From: Amoebophrya sp. A120
Taxonomy: Eukaryota; Sar; Dinophyceae; Syndiniales; Amoebophryaceae
DNA length: 64,000 nucleotides
Assembly (NCBI GenBank): GCA_905178155.1
Contig: CAJINV010000001.1
Coordinates: 6,047,860 to 6,111,859, forward strand
Direction of reading: 5' to 3'
The notes below the pieces were generated by a model that saw only the letters and a program-made list of their open reading frames with translations, was not told where the DNA came from and ran no database searches. Shown piece after piece: positions 13,401 to 24,500 of the stretch. Each line of letters starts with the position of its first letter. Position 1 is the first letter of the stretch. A program made the position numbers and the translations under genes.

Positions 13401-16400
13401 CATCCGGAACAACTTATATCCGGATCCAGACCTGCAAGAGTCACAGTCAACTGGGACAATCCACTACGACGAGTTGAAACAGCTCCCGCTTCCGGGGGGA
13501 AACCAGAATATATGCACCGAAACTCGAACTCCGCCTCCGCCGGGCGACCTAGACGAAGGTACGTCCCCCGTGGATGGCGGTTCCGGTTCCAGTCCGGATG
13601 GTTCCGTGGGCGCTGGAAGCCCTGGGGATCCGAGTGGGGCTGGCAACGGGGACGCGCAGCAGGGCGGGGGACAACATGGCGGGGACGCGCAGCAGGGCGG
13701 GGGACAACATGGCGGGGACGCGCAGCAGGGCGGGGGACAACATGGCGGGGACGCGCAGCAGGGCGGGGGACAACATGGCGGGGACGCGCAGCAGGGCGGG
13801 GGACAACATGGCGGGGCGGCTGGCCCGGAAACTGGCGGGCACAGTGGTGAAGAGAGCTCCGGCGGACAAAGTAACGGTGACGAAAGCGGCCCGGGCGGGC
13901 AGGGCGGCCAAGGCCCGGGCGGGAATGGCGAAGTTGATGGCACGGACGAGAGCGGGGACGGCCAAGTTGACGACGCGGCGCAGGAGGTGGGGAACACCGG
14001 GGAAAACCAAGGAGGCCCCGGGGCGAACAACGGAGGCCTTGGGGGGGACAACCCCGGTCCCGGAGGTGGACACAACCCCGGAGGTGGACAAGAAGGGGCT
14101 AACGCGGGCGACCCGTCGACGCACCAGCTGGACCCGGGTCCAGGCCACGGGGTCCCAGGAGGCACCACCATCGAGGGCGAGCAGGCGGGCGCGGAAGATC
14201 CCACACTCAGCGGGGGGGACGACGGAAACGAGGAACCTGGCGACGAGGAGGCCGGGGGCGGCTTGGGTACTCCGGCCTTGGCAGCTTGCTTGGCCAGCCT
14301 ACTGTTGGTTATGTTGGCGCTTGTTTGGTTACTGTGTTCGCCGTTGGGAGAGCGTCAGGAGGACGAAGCCAGTTCAATCGAGCGGGCAAGGCTCGCTGCA
14401 CGGTGGGAGTACAGCGAAGATACCGCGTCCGCGCCTCTAGGGGAGGTGGATGATATCCGAAATGCTTTGGTGTCTGCAGGGCTGAGTGCGCCGTACGCCA
14501 CAAAGCTTGCTAAAAAGGTAGTCGGAGGGGACCCGGACTCCAAAGCTGCACCAGCGCCGGATGCCATGGCTGATCGGCTTGCGATGTGGGATGCTGGCCT
14601 CGGATTCGGGACGGATGACAACATTACCCTGGGTCTGGTGCGGGGTATCCTCCGTAAAGGCTACGCGCAGCGCAAAAAGAAGGAAACAGAGGCGATGCTA
14701 CAGGACGCTGGTGCGACCCCTGCCTACGCTGCTGAGCTTGCAGGACTTACAGAAGGTCCAGACGCGGATGCCAAGGTTGTCAGGCCATCTAGAATAAAAG
14801 CCTCGGAACGTGATCGGCACGCCTTGCGGCAGTTGGTCCACGATTCCGATGTGGGCGAAAAAATGGAAGCTGGTTTCATCCAGGGGCTCGTGCTGCACAA
14901 AGGCTTGGCAAAACGCCTCCAGAAGAAAGAAGTCGAATCCACGCTGACTGCCGCGGGTATTAGCGCCCCCTACGCAGATAAGGTCGCCACTGCGGTGGCA
15001 GGGCCGGGCCCGAGCTTCGAAGTGATGCAACCCCCCACCAAGGACAAGGACGTGCGTGCTTTGGAGCAGCTCCTTGGTCGTGCTGACTTCGATATACCAC
15101 GTGTGGAAGGCGGAATCGAGCTGGGCGCTTTACGCGAGCTGCTTCACAAACGCTTGGCAAAGCGCAAGAAAGAAATTGAGGCAACGCTGACCGCCGCCGG
15201 TGTCAGTGCGGGCTACGCTTCCGAACTTGCGCAGATGGTCGCAGGGACGACTCCGTGTTCCCAAATTGTAAAGCCGCCCAAAAAAGACCAAGATCTGCAA
15301 GCATTGAGGGACCTTGCCCTAGATTTTGACCCAACGGCCGAGGAGATCATGGAGCTGGGTTTTGTGCGCGGGCTCGTGCGCAAGGGTTTGGCAAGGCGTC
15401 GCAAGGAAGCCGTCGAGACGACTCTAACAGCCGCGGGTTTGAGCGTTCCTTACGTGGCGGAACTGGCCGAGCAAGTAGTCGGCTTAGACCTGCTGCAAAG
15501 GAAGTACGCGAAGGCGCCTTCTTCTCCGCCGGATTTGCGTGCGATGCGGAAAGATTTTGGTATCGACTTCGAGAAACACGGCGACCGCATTGAAATCGCA
15601 GCCGTGCGCGAGGCCATACGCAAAGCCAGGACCAAACGAGGGGAGAAGGACCCGGCGGCACTGGAGCGAGAAGACATCCTCCTCTACAAACAAGACCTTG
15701 ACGCAGCCGAGACGGCGCTAATTGCCGCTGGGTTGACAGCCGCCGGCGCGCGCGATGTCGCAAAGCAGGTCGCGGGGCCGTTTTTAGATACCGAAGCGGC
15801 CGGCGACGGGCTGTCCTCTCTGGATAAGGAGGCTCTGTGCGATTTGGTGCACGATGGGCCGGTGCTCGTCGGTACCGTTCGACAGGGGCTTCGCGCTGGT
15901 GGTGTAGTGGCCAGAGGACCAAACTTACCGTCGTCGAGTAACACAAGCAGTGTGGGCCCCCCGCTCTCCACCTTCGAGCTATTTGATTTCGACACAGTCG
16001 AAGTTGCCTTCTCCGACGTGGGACTCTCGCCAGTCTACGGCAAGAAGGTGGCCAAGCAGACGACAGACGCGCGCGTGCGAGACACGGAAGCGCTGGCAAA
16101 GCCAGACCTGGAACCCGACCTGCAGATACTCAAACAGCTGGGTTTGGATTTCGGGGAGGCCGAATGCGTCGGGCACATGCGGGGGTTCCTCGCGGCGGTC
16201 GCCGAACACCACGGCCCGGAGAACAAAGGGGAGGTGGTGTCACTTGAGGAAATGGAGCGCCGCCTAGTGGCCGCCGGGCTGTCGAAGAAGGTAGCCGGCC
16301 TCGTGGCCGCCAAGTTGCACCGAAAAGCCACCGCGGGAAGCGCCCTCGAGCTCTCGCCGGAAGACATTCGGGAACTGGAGCTGCACGCCGAGGACATACT

Positions 16401-17487
16401 CGAGGTAGAGGCGCTCGTCAGAGGCGTTGCCGAGAAAGTTTCTGCCACGGCCGGCTTCGTGTACGGTGGCCGGGTCGCGAAAAAGGGGTCGAACGCGAAG
16501 AAAGGCCAGGCACCCATCAAAATCGACCTCGTCAAAGTCGCGAAGTCACCGGCGTCGCTCGCCGCCATTTGGAAGCGGGTGCGGAGGGCGCTCAGCGCGG
16601 TGCATACCCTCGGAGGGAAGCCTTCTGACGAATCCAGCACCAGCAGCAGCAGGCAACACGGTAGCAAGAAGATGCCGAGCGCGAAAACAAGCACAGGAAG
16701 CAGCAAGAGAAAGAAGCTCAGCTCCAAGACTCCGACTTCCCGAGCGCTGTCGGACCATTCTTCTCAGTCCCACGGGAACACCAGCAGTGTCCTCTCTTCG
16801 GTGTCCTCGCTTATTTCTGATTCTGGCTCGCGAGGAGGGGCAGCAAGCCTCTCGTCTGCATCTGCCAGCACAAGCCAACCAGGGTCTGTTCCAGGTAGGA
16901 GCAAAATAAAGCCGAAGCACGCCCCAGACAGGCAAAAGGGGGGAAATAAAGCAACGAGACCTTCCTCGACCGTGTCGAGCCGGGACGAGTCCTCCGATCA
17001 GAGCAGGCAGTCCTCTTTGCGGAGTCCACCTCGATCGTCCTCCAAGCGGACCAGTTCCCGTCTGCACACGGAACTGCAAGTCGAAGCGGAAGCAGCGCTC
17101 CAGGACGTGGGTTTTTCCAAAAAGCAGGCCGCCCGACTGTCCGTGAAGATTGCCGGCACCGACCTGGGGGACACGCTGGGGTCGGGGTTTCTGAACCTGA
17201 CCGAGGAGGAGAAGCGGATCGCGGACCAGGGCCTCGGGGGCGGTGCCAACATCTTCGATCTGAATGGCTTGGTCGACGAGCTGGTGGAACAGAAGGCCTC
17301 GTTTTTTGCGAGGACGCTCTCGCCAGAATCCCAAGAAAGCGCCGGCAAGGCACGGGAAAGCGGTCAGCCGGTGTCGTTCTTTCACTCGCGCGCTCACAAG
17401 AAAAGGAAAACGTCGCACCAGCATCACCACCACAGCAATCACCGAAAAGGACGAGAGACGGGCAAAAGTCGCAAAACAAAGCAATGA
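10422..17487 (+). CDS. Alpha2-delta-like VWA/Cache receptor with Gly-rich stalk and AGLS repeats, paralogue 3
   Basis: Two exons (10422-11926, 12348-17487) encode about 2,214 residues. The VWA_N-like part (YLDRTEENVLALRNEIL...APWYVRTRTGG) leads into a VWA domain with MIDAS DVSKS at about residue 391 and a later Asp in IMTDEDY. The Cache-like segment reads IWSAHEDVEGYHLNACVAI then GVVCLDPRAALSL. The stalk is Gly/Gln/His-rich and contains five identical 11-residue repeats, then an acidic Gly/Pro stretch. One TM helix (ALAACLASLLLVMLALVWLL) lies near residue 1,140. The cytosolic tail has nine AGLS-type motifs, for example TLTAAGVSAGYASELAQMV, at roughly 90-100-residue spacing. A Ser-rich linker and the conserved terminal domain (ADQGLGGGANIFDLNGLVDEL) precede a His/Lys-rich end. 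It is collinear with paralogue 2, so the pair arose by tandem duplication. Confidence 0.85.
11927..12347 (+). mobile_element. Introner-type intron inside the VWA domain of paralogue 3
   Basis: The left end (TAGGAAGTGGAAATTTGCTG) pairs with the right end (GCAGTAAATTTCCATTGCATA). Element plus 5 bp removed gives ADPPAVGLPPDGHLADRTC, aligned to the PPDPASDASC region of paralogue 2, which has no intron here. No GT-AG choice fits the frame. Confidence 0.7.
13648..13812 (+). repeat. Five tandem 33-bp repeats in the stalk of paralogue 3
   Basis: Five copies, identical as read, of a 33-bp unit encoding GDAQQGGGQHG. The lack of divergence implies recent expansion or ongoing homogenisation. The repeat lies in the predicted extracellular stalk between the Cache-like part and the TM helix. 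Confidence 0.95.
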
Positions 17488-18573
17488 GGACGCACAGCGG
17501 GAGGTGGACGGAAACTGCTCTGGATCTTGCTGTCCTCCGCGCTTGCGCCGCGTCAGATGTACAAGCAACGTAGTACGTAGGTACTTGCTGCATTATCTTG
17601 TGCGGAACAGCGACTCGCGCGCCGACTGCTGTCTTATCAATCAGGCCGCCTGCGTTCTTATCAGGTAGCAAGAAAAACTTTTTCTAACGAGAAAGTTGTA
17701 TATTGGAACTGACGCTTACGCTTCGGCTCTCAAATAGAAAGGCAAAGGGAGGACCCATGTCCCAGTTCGCCCTGCTTCCATTGCATTTTTGATTTTGTTC
17801 CCACTGAACTTGAAGAATGAGATTCGTCCATGATCATGCCGACTAAAGAACAAACTGCTCTAGTATATACCGCCGTAGTATTCACTTCGTTGTCGTTCAC
17901 TGCGTATAGGTATACGTACACCAGTAACTTCTAAGCAACATTCATCGTGGCTCGTCCTCACAATCGTACAAAACGCCTCCTTGGAGGAGAAGCATGCATG
18001 AACACAAGGAACCGTACTAGCAGCACATCAAACTACGCAGAAGTGCTTCGTCGTTACTGCGAATGCGATGATGTGGTCCCCGGTCTTTTGAACTCAAATC
18101 AATCGTATCCAGTCTTTCGTCGTTCAAGTCGTTTAGTTTTGTTGAGAAATGCATATGCATGTTGTTGTTTCAGATTGTCGTGTTGGTTCATGCGTCTGAC
18201 TTCCGTGAGTTTTGCTTTTGGTCTGTTTCGTAAGTAAACTGTCACTGTCTACTGCTTCGGACGGTGATCAAGTTGCGCAAGGTCTGTCTCCTCCTCTTCA
18301 TACTCTCAAAAACATTATTTCCAGGAGCCAGAACAAAGGAGTATTCTCGTATCCCTAGCTTACTCTGATGCAACTTAGGTAAGCGTTCCCAATCCCAGCA
18401 CTATATTCCTATGCTTCCCGCTCAAAAAAAGGGAGTCTAAAGCGGTAGTGATAAGCGATAGTCGTAACTTTTACTTTTTTGTCGAAGTCGTCGAGTAGGT
18501 ACAACCATGGACAAACAGACGACGCCGAGCACTTCCGAATCTTTTTCCTGACTGCCATACTTACAAACAGAAC
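17488..18573. other. Intergenic, 1.1 kb
   Basis: Spacer between paralogues 3 and 4 with only short ORFs. A possible acceptor (TTACAAACAG, 18561-18570) lies just before the ATG of paralogue 4. Nothing else is recognised. Confidence 0.55.
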
Positions 18574-21500
18574 ATGCAGATACACGGCGACAAACCAAAA
18601 CCGATGACGATAAAGATGCATTGGAAGGGTTATTCTTGCTCTGCAGCAGGGACGCCCACGCCAACGAGCAACGCCAAAATGACCACGATGAAGACAGGAA
18701 AAAAAATAATTCTCCCCGCCCTTCTGGCATTCGGCCCGCTCGTGCAGTTTCTGCTTCTGCAGCAACAGAAGCAAGTCGCCGCGTTCACTTTGAAGGATCT
18801 GCTGTCCAGGCGAGCCAAAGGGCGGCGCGGAGCTGGGAAGAGCGAAGCAACACCAAGCTCTGTGATATCTCGAGGGCCGATCAGCTTGAGGCAGTCACAG
18901 TCCACGTCCAGAACGAGTCGCAGAAGTAAGACGACGGGGGTGGCAGCCAGGGCAAGCGGAATTAGAAGAAGTGCAAGAGCGCGGCTTGAGCCTGACGGGG
19001 AGGACCGCGATCGGGCACGTATGATCTCTTTGAGTACCGAGATCAAGGACCACTCGCACAGACAAGAAGGAGAACAGGAAGTAGAGCTGGAGCAAGGACA
19101 ACTGACAGAAGTCGAAGAGGCGGAGGTCGGTGCACTTGAAGTATTATCGTCACACCTTGATGAAGACCAGGGGCACGCGCACGAGACGCCTACTTCTGGG
19201 TCTTCTTCCTTTAGTGCCCTTATCGCAGGCCGCAATCGCAAGCATGCCGAGGATCATGCGGTGAAGCGTAGAAGCTCGCAGCCGCAACAACCGGACGAGC
19301 AACCACGTGTGGAGGAGGATAGTGTCGATGATGCTGCAGCGGAGAATCTGCGTGTAACGGGGATCGATTACGAGCAGCAGGCACTGGAGCTACAAGTTCC
19401 GAGCACGTTTACTGAGGAGAGCGAGCGGACGCAGGAGGGCCTCTTGCAGCGAAAAGTGGAGAAAATCGGGCTGAAGAATAGTGAAGCTCACTATCTTGCA
19501 TCAAGGCAGCAACATCAGCACGAGGAAACACGTGGTCGCGCGTCTGCGGTGAGTAGCGATGCCACCGCAGCGGACATCTTGGCACACGTGGAGGAGAATG
19601 TGCGTGACTTGCGAAACCAGATCATAACCGATGTTGCCGTTCAGTGCAGCAGTGATCCGGGGGACAAATACATGACTAACGAGATGGACTTGAACTCGAA
19701 ATTGAAGGACCTGGATTCGTCCGGTTGCACTAATTCCGTCGGCTGTTTTCCGTTTAAGGGCGTATATGTCAACTACGAAAAGGTTGGGGTTCAAAATCAA
19801 GCTCAAACGGTGGCGCAATCGCAACGAAAAAACTCTTGTCTGCAACGGGGAATCGCGGATATCTTCCTGCGCGAGTCCAACACAGGAAACTCATTGCGAA
19901 GCCGTATCACGAACAGTAACGAAAACGAGGACAATGCCGACTTGGGTTTCGCTTCCGTGGTGTTGGAGCCTCCGCGCTATCGAATGCAAATAGTATGTTC
20001 GTCAATGAATGAAAGATTGAAAATGCAGCTGCAAGGACATACACATACTTATCAGATCTGGACTAGGACTTCGAAGTTGTATTAACGCAAAATTGTACTG
20101 CGATTTCATTTCATTATCTTGAGTCGGCTTTCGTAGAAAGATTGTGAATAGTGCGCCTCTGCATGACCCAGTCTCGACAACGATTCCTGACCCTGACCAA
20201 ACGGGCCAACATTTTCTTTTCCACTTGACATTGTCCACTGGAAAAGAAAATGTTGGCCCCTTCAGGAAGGAAGATTTTTTGTCAAGTTGACAAAAAATCT
20301 TCCTGTTCTCAGTAAGGAAAGCGTTACCTGGACTCCCCCTCTAGGTGGCTCAACAGGATGAATAGCATTCAACGCGCGCCCCAGGAGCGCGCGTCTTTGG
20401 AGGGCGCCTTACATTATTACTGCGTTGCGTACAACTTTTACTTTACTGAAATAAAGAAAAAATTGAAACAAAGGATGAAAGGAACGTGCCTCCGAGGGCG
20501 ACACGAGTAAGTACTCGAGATTGCATCGGGTGTCGGAGCATGAAGAAGAAGAATTAATATGATGAACTTATATATACACTAGTTTGCTTTTTCTTTTTCG
20601 CTACTCAGACGATCGATATATTATTTGCTGAGGATACCCGACTGACGAGGACCAAAGTAACCACGAAGAGCGAGCAGGCAGTGGTCCGGTGGCCCTTAAG
20701 CAGTTACGTGCCGGGCGATATGACGAAAACAAGTTGGCACCAGCGCGCCCTGACGCGAGGGATTACAAAAAATGTCCTCCTCGTGCTGGACCGTTCGTAT
20801 TCGATGCATGGAAATGGATCGTGGGAGCCGGCGAAGACCGCTGCTAAACGAGTACTCCAGTCCCTCGAGGACACGGACCGATTTTTCTTGATGACCTTTC
20901 AGCACCCCGTGCAGTTTTCCGCCTTCGAGTTTGTTCACGCAACCGAGGACCATATCAAGGCTGCGGAAGAGTGGCTGGACAGTATTCTGACGCCGAATGG
21001 AGGAGCCCCTGATAGTGGTACTGACGTGCGTCCCGACGCGGAGTTCGGCATCGGAGCTGCAATCGTGGTTGGAACTCTCGGCTTCGTTCCACACGCGTGG
21101 CGTCAACAAATTCTCGGGAGCACGGGCGGGAACGCAAAACAATATCGCATTCAGGTCAACGATGACTATCCTCCTCACCGCATTGATCTTCCGGGGATGC
21201 CTGTGAATGCAAACGAAGCTCGCGGTGCATGCTGGCCTTCCACCCCGACCGAAAATTGCGAGCGGACGTTTGTTTTCGTGATGACGATATGCGATGAAAA
21301 AGTGCTTCTCCAGCTGACCCTGGAAGGTCACCGCTAAAGAACGCAAGTAAGTCGTTCTTTGTGTCGCAATGTGTCATGAAGTAGTTTGATCGTCCATCCT
21401 TGAGTGCAAAATTGATTGAGAATGAGAGGGTAGGGTCACGCGCAGGAATATCACGCCGCCATGGCCTACCGGCGTTTTTGCGACTGCCGGAGCAACTGTG

Positions 21501-24500
21501 AAACCCTTTCGGCTGATATGCAAACGACAAGGACTTTTTTATGGATGAAGTGTAAAATTGCAATATGTTGACTCATAGAAGCGTCATACATAAAAATCAA
21601 AAAACTCTGACTGTCTGGGCCTAGCGGCTTCTTAGTACCAGGGAGGCGTGACAACCAGTCGTATTGTTTTTTGACTTTCCACTCCAAAGTTTTTCTGTAA
21701 ATGTAATATGAAGAGGCTTGATCTACTTTTCGCCTTGTCTTTATTGCGACAGCGACACAGAGATCGACACTGATGAAGCGGAAGGGCCGCCGCTCTTTCG
21801 CGGTGACCTATTTTCATCGCGATAATCGGACGAAGACTTTTCTCGGAGCCAGTTTGAAAGTGACTATTCAAAATGGCTATCTGAGTCCCTGCTCAACGTC
21901 CAAAATTTTTCCGTTGCGAATTTGGCGAAGTTGCGTCTGGACATCTACCAACTTGATTCGAATGTTGGAAGCGGAGATCTCACAGATTCTGCCTACACTA
22001 CGATTGCGGATAAATTCAATGGCATCGCAGAAAGGGTGCCAAGAAATGGGGTATTCAGTGCCAATGTGTCGTTGTCATCGCTGTAAGCTTTCATTCTGAT
22101 TCATTTTTATTTGCTAGAAGCACCTATGATTGAAGAACAAGAATCTCAATCTTCACTGGTTGTGAAGATCAAGATTCTTCACAGTCATAAAGAAAGAATG
22201 AGTGCTGCCGGCCGCGGAAAGGATACCTTCGGGGAATATTTAGTATTCATGTGGGTTGCCCTAAGTAACTTTTCGTTTTCGGACATAGTGACTGACTGCA
22301 AAGAGAAAGCACCAGCGGGCTTTGTAACTTGCGTACGAGATGTGTGCGTACAGGTACAGTATTTTACCTAGTCATGATCATCAGTGTGATTATCTTTCTA
22401 GCTATTTGTGGTCTTTTTCCGAAACACGAAACGCGTCAGCATTCCAATGCAATTATTCTTCGGTCGTGGTGCTCCCAGCGCAATCGATGACACACTTGCA
22501 CTGGATAGCGCGAAGCCTTGGGCCGCCGTATGGTCAAAGTTTGGAGAGACCTTATCAAGGCCAGCGATAGTGACCAGGTGGTATGGTCGTCCCATGATCC
22601 GCCTCATCAGAGCGAGTACAACTATGAGCTTGTAGCGTGCACGACGCTGACGCTCTGGGATGACACTGCCGACATGCTGCACGGCTCCGTTTGTGTTGAT
22701 ATCCGCGCGGCGCTCGATGTCAACCTCGACCGCCTGAACTGTTACACAAACCATTTTCGTGATTCAGTAACTGGAAAAATCATGCGCGCTCCATGCAATG
22801 GGAATGCCGGACAAGAGGCTACCGTGCGTGCAGAGACCTGTCAACAGCTTTCTGCTAAGCTGTCTGACGCGCAGTGGTTCCAGGTCAAGGTGACGGACAT
22901 TTTGCAGGGAGGAGAAAACGAACTAGCGTGGGAAACGAACTACTTCTTTCCCGAGGACGCTGCACTTATTTCGGAGTTGGAAGTGACGCGCCGTCTCGGT
23001 GAAGTCGGAAACGTAGGTGAATTCTGGGGCTCTTCGCTTCTATCGGCACTTCAGTACGCGGTGCTGGTCATTCCCTGTGAAGGCGATCCTGACCGCATGT
23101 GTGAGAAATGGGATTTCCCCGATCATTTGATACAGGATTCAGATGGCCGGTGGGTGCGACAATTTCGTACCACGATTCTCTGGGGGAACGAGTTTGACTG
23201 CGCCAAATTGATTCACCCATGGACGCCACGACCTCAGGGTAATGTCGATGTTGTGCCAGCAGTACCGATGTATTTCTACAAACGTGGAAAGCAATGGCCC
23301 AAAATACATCCCGCCCCGGATGCCAATACCCTGTCCATTCCTGACAAGGCGACGGTAGTGACTCCGATTCCTGGTAAGGGTAATCAAGCTCACCAATATT
23401 ATTGGGTTGACCCGAATGATCACAGCGGAACACATACTTTGACCGGTCGATCTGAAGACGATGAGCCTGATGGATTGGATTACGGAATGTGCACGGTGCT
23501 CCAGGCGAGTGCGGGCGCGGGAGGCGAGTACTGGGGCCTGCGGACCTCCATGTATCCGACTGAAAAACTACAACACACTACTACACGGAAATCCTAGAGC
23601 CACCGCGGAGCATATGCATCTGCGAATGCATGTTTTTCAACATCTCCATCAATCCCCTTGTGCTTTGTTTGAGCCGGACTAGACTCAAGTGTCTTTTTGT
23701 TGCTCATCCCGATCACGAATACCAAAGTAAGCGGCCAGGCGTAGAGAGAGAGATCCGAATGTATAATTGCATCAAGTATAGAAATCAATCGCATAATGAA
23801 CTTGAAATAAAGTAATGCGCTGTGATCATTTTGCACATTTATTTTGTACATTGCATCATGCTATCTCACTCTAAATAAGATAGCCTGCTTGCACAGACGT
23901 ACTCTGTGTTTGGAGGTGCTGATTGCACTACAATGTGAGGGTGTCCCCATGAAGATAGAGATGCTAGGCAAGTATTGCAGCAGTACGCGCTCCGGGTGGC
24001 AATTTCCCAGTGATACCAAGCGCCGTGGTGGAACACTACGTTAGTCCGGTGCTACCCCCCGTAAGCGTATGCCCTGTAAGCTGTAAGTGCTACAATGGCG
24101 AGGTTGACGCTGATGAGCAAGAGCAAACCTGCACGGTTATCCCTCAAAGGATGGGCATGTCTGCGTCTAGCTCTTGCGTAGACGTCGTTACGTATAGATT
24201 TTCTATGATGATGCGATAGTAGTGGAAGTTGTCCTGGCCTCCTCCGTGTTACATGGAAATAAGTCCTTGCCGCCGGCTTGTTCCGCGAACAAGGTGCAGT
24301 TGTCTCGTAGGCATGATAGGTTTCTTTGAGAGTGTGAATGCGATATTCTCTATATTCGCTGTGGTTTTTATAGTTTTACGTTTGTTTTGCGTATAAATGT
24401 AAATCTAAAACCGCGTCGTCCACTACTGCTTAGAGGAGAGGCAGACATGTACGTGTTTACTATCGATGGCTTGTGATGGGAAGCAAAATTGCTTGGCAGC

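Larger units (their letters stand above)
19978..20641 (+). mobile_element. Intron 1 of paralogue 4 (introner-like, with internal hairpins)
   Basis: Ends TATCGAATGCAAATAGTAT and ATATTATTTGCTGAGGATA pair imperfectly (14 of 19). Removing it plus 5 bp joins VVLEPPR to LTRTKVTTK in frame, before the conserved QAVVRWP. Three separate hairpins sit in its middle. Confidence 0.65.

Noticed and set aside
13464-14204. Long antisense reading frames opposite the Gly-rich stalk of paralogue 3
   Set aside because: They mirror the 33-bp repeats and GC-rich codons of the sense gene, encode Pro/Cys low complexity, and have no family resemblance.
20203-20304. Paired hairpins as a bacterial-type transcription terminator
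   Set aside because: They lie inside an intron of a eukaryotic gene and transcription must continue for the downstream exons.
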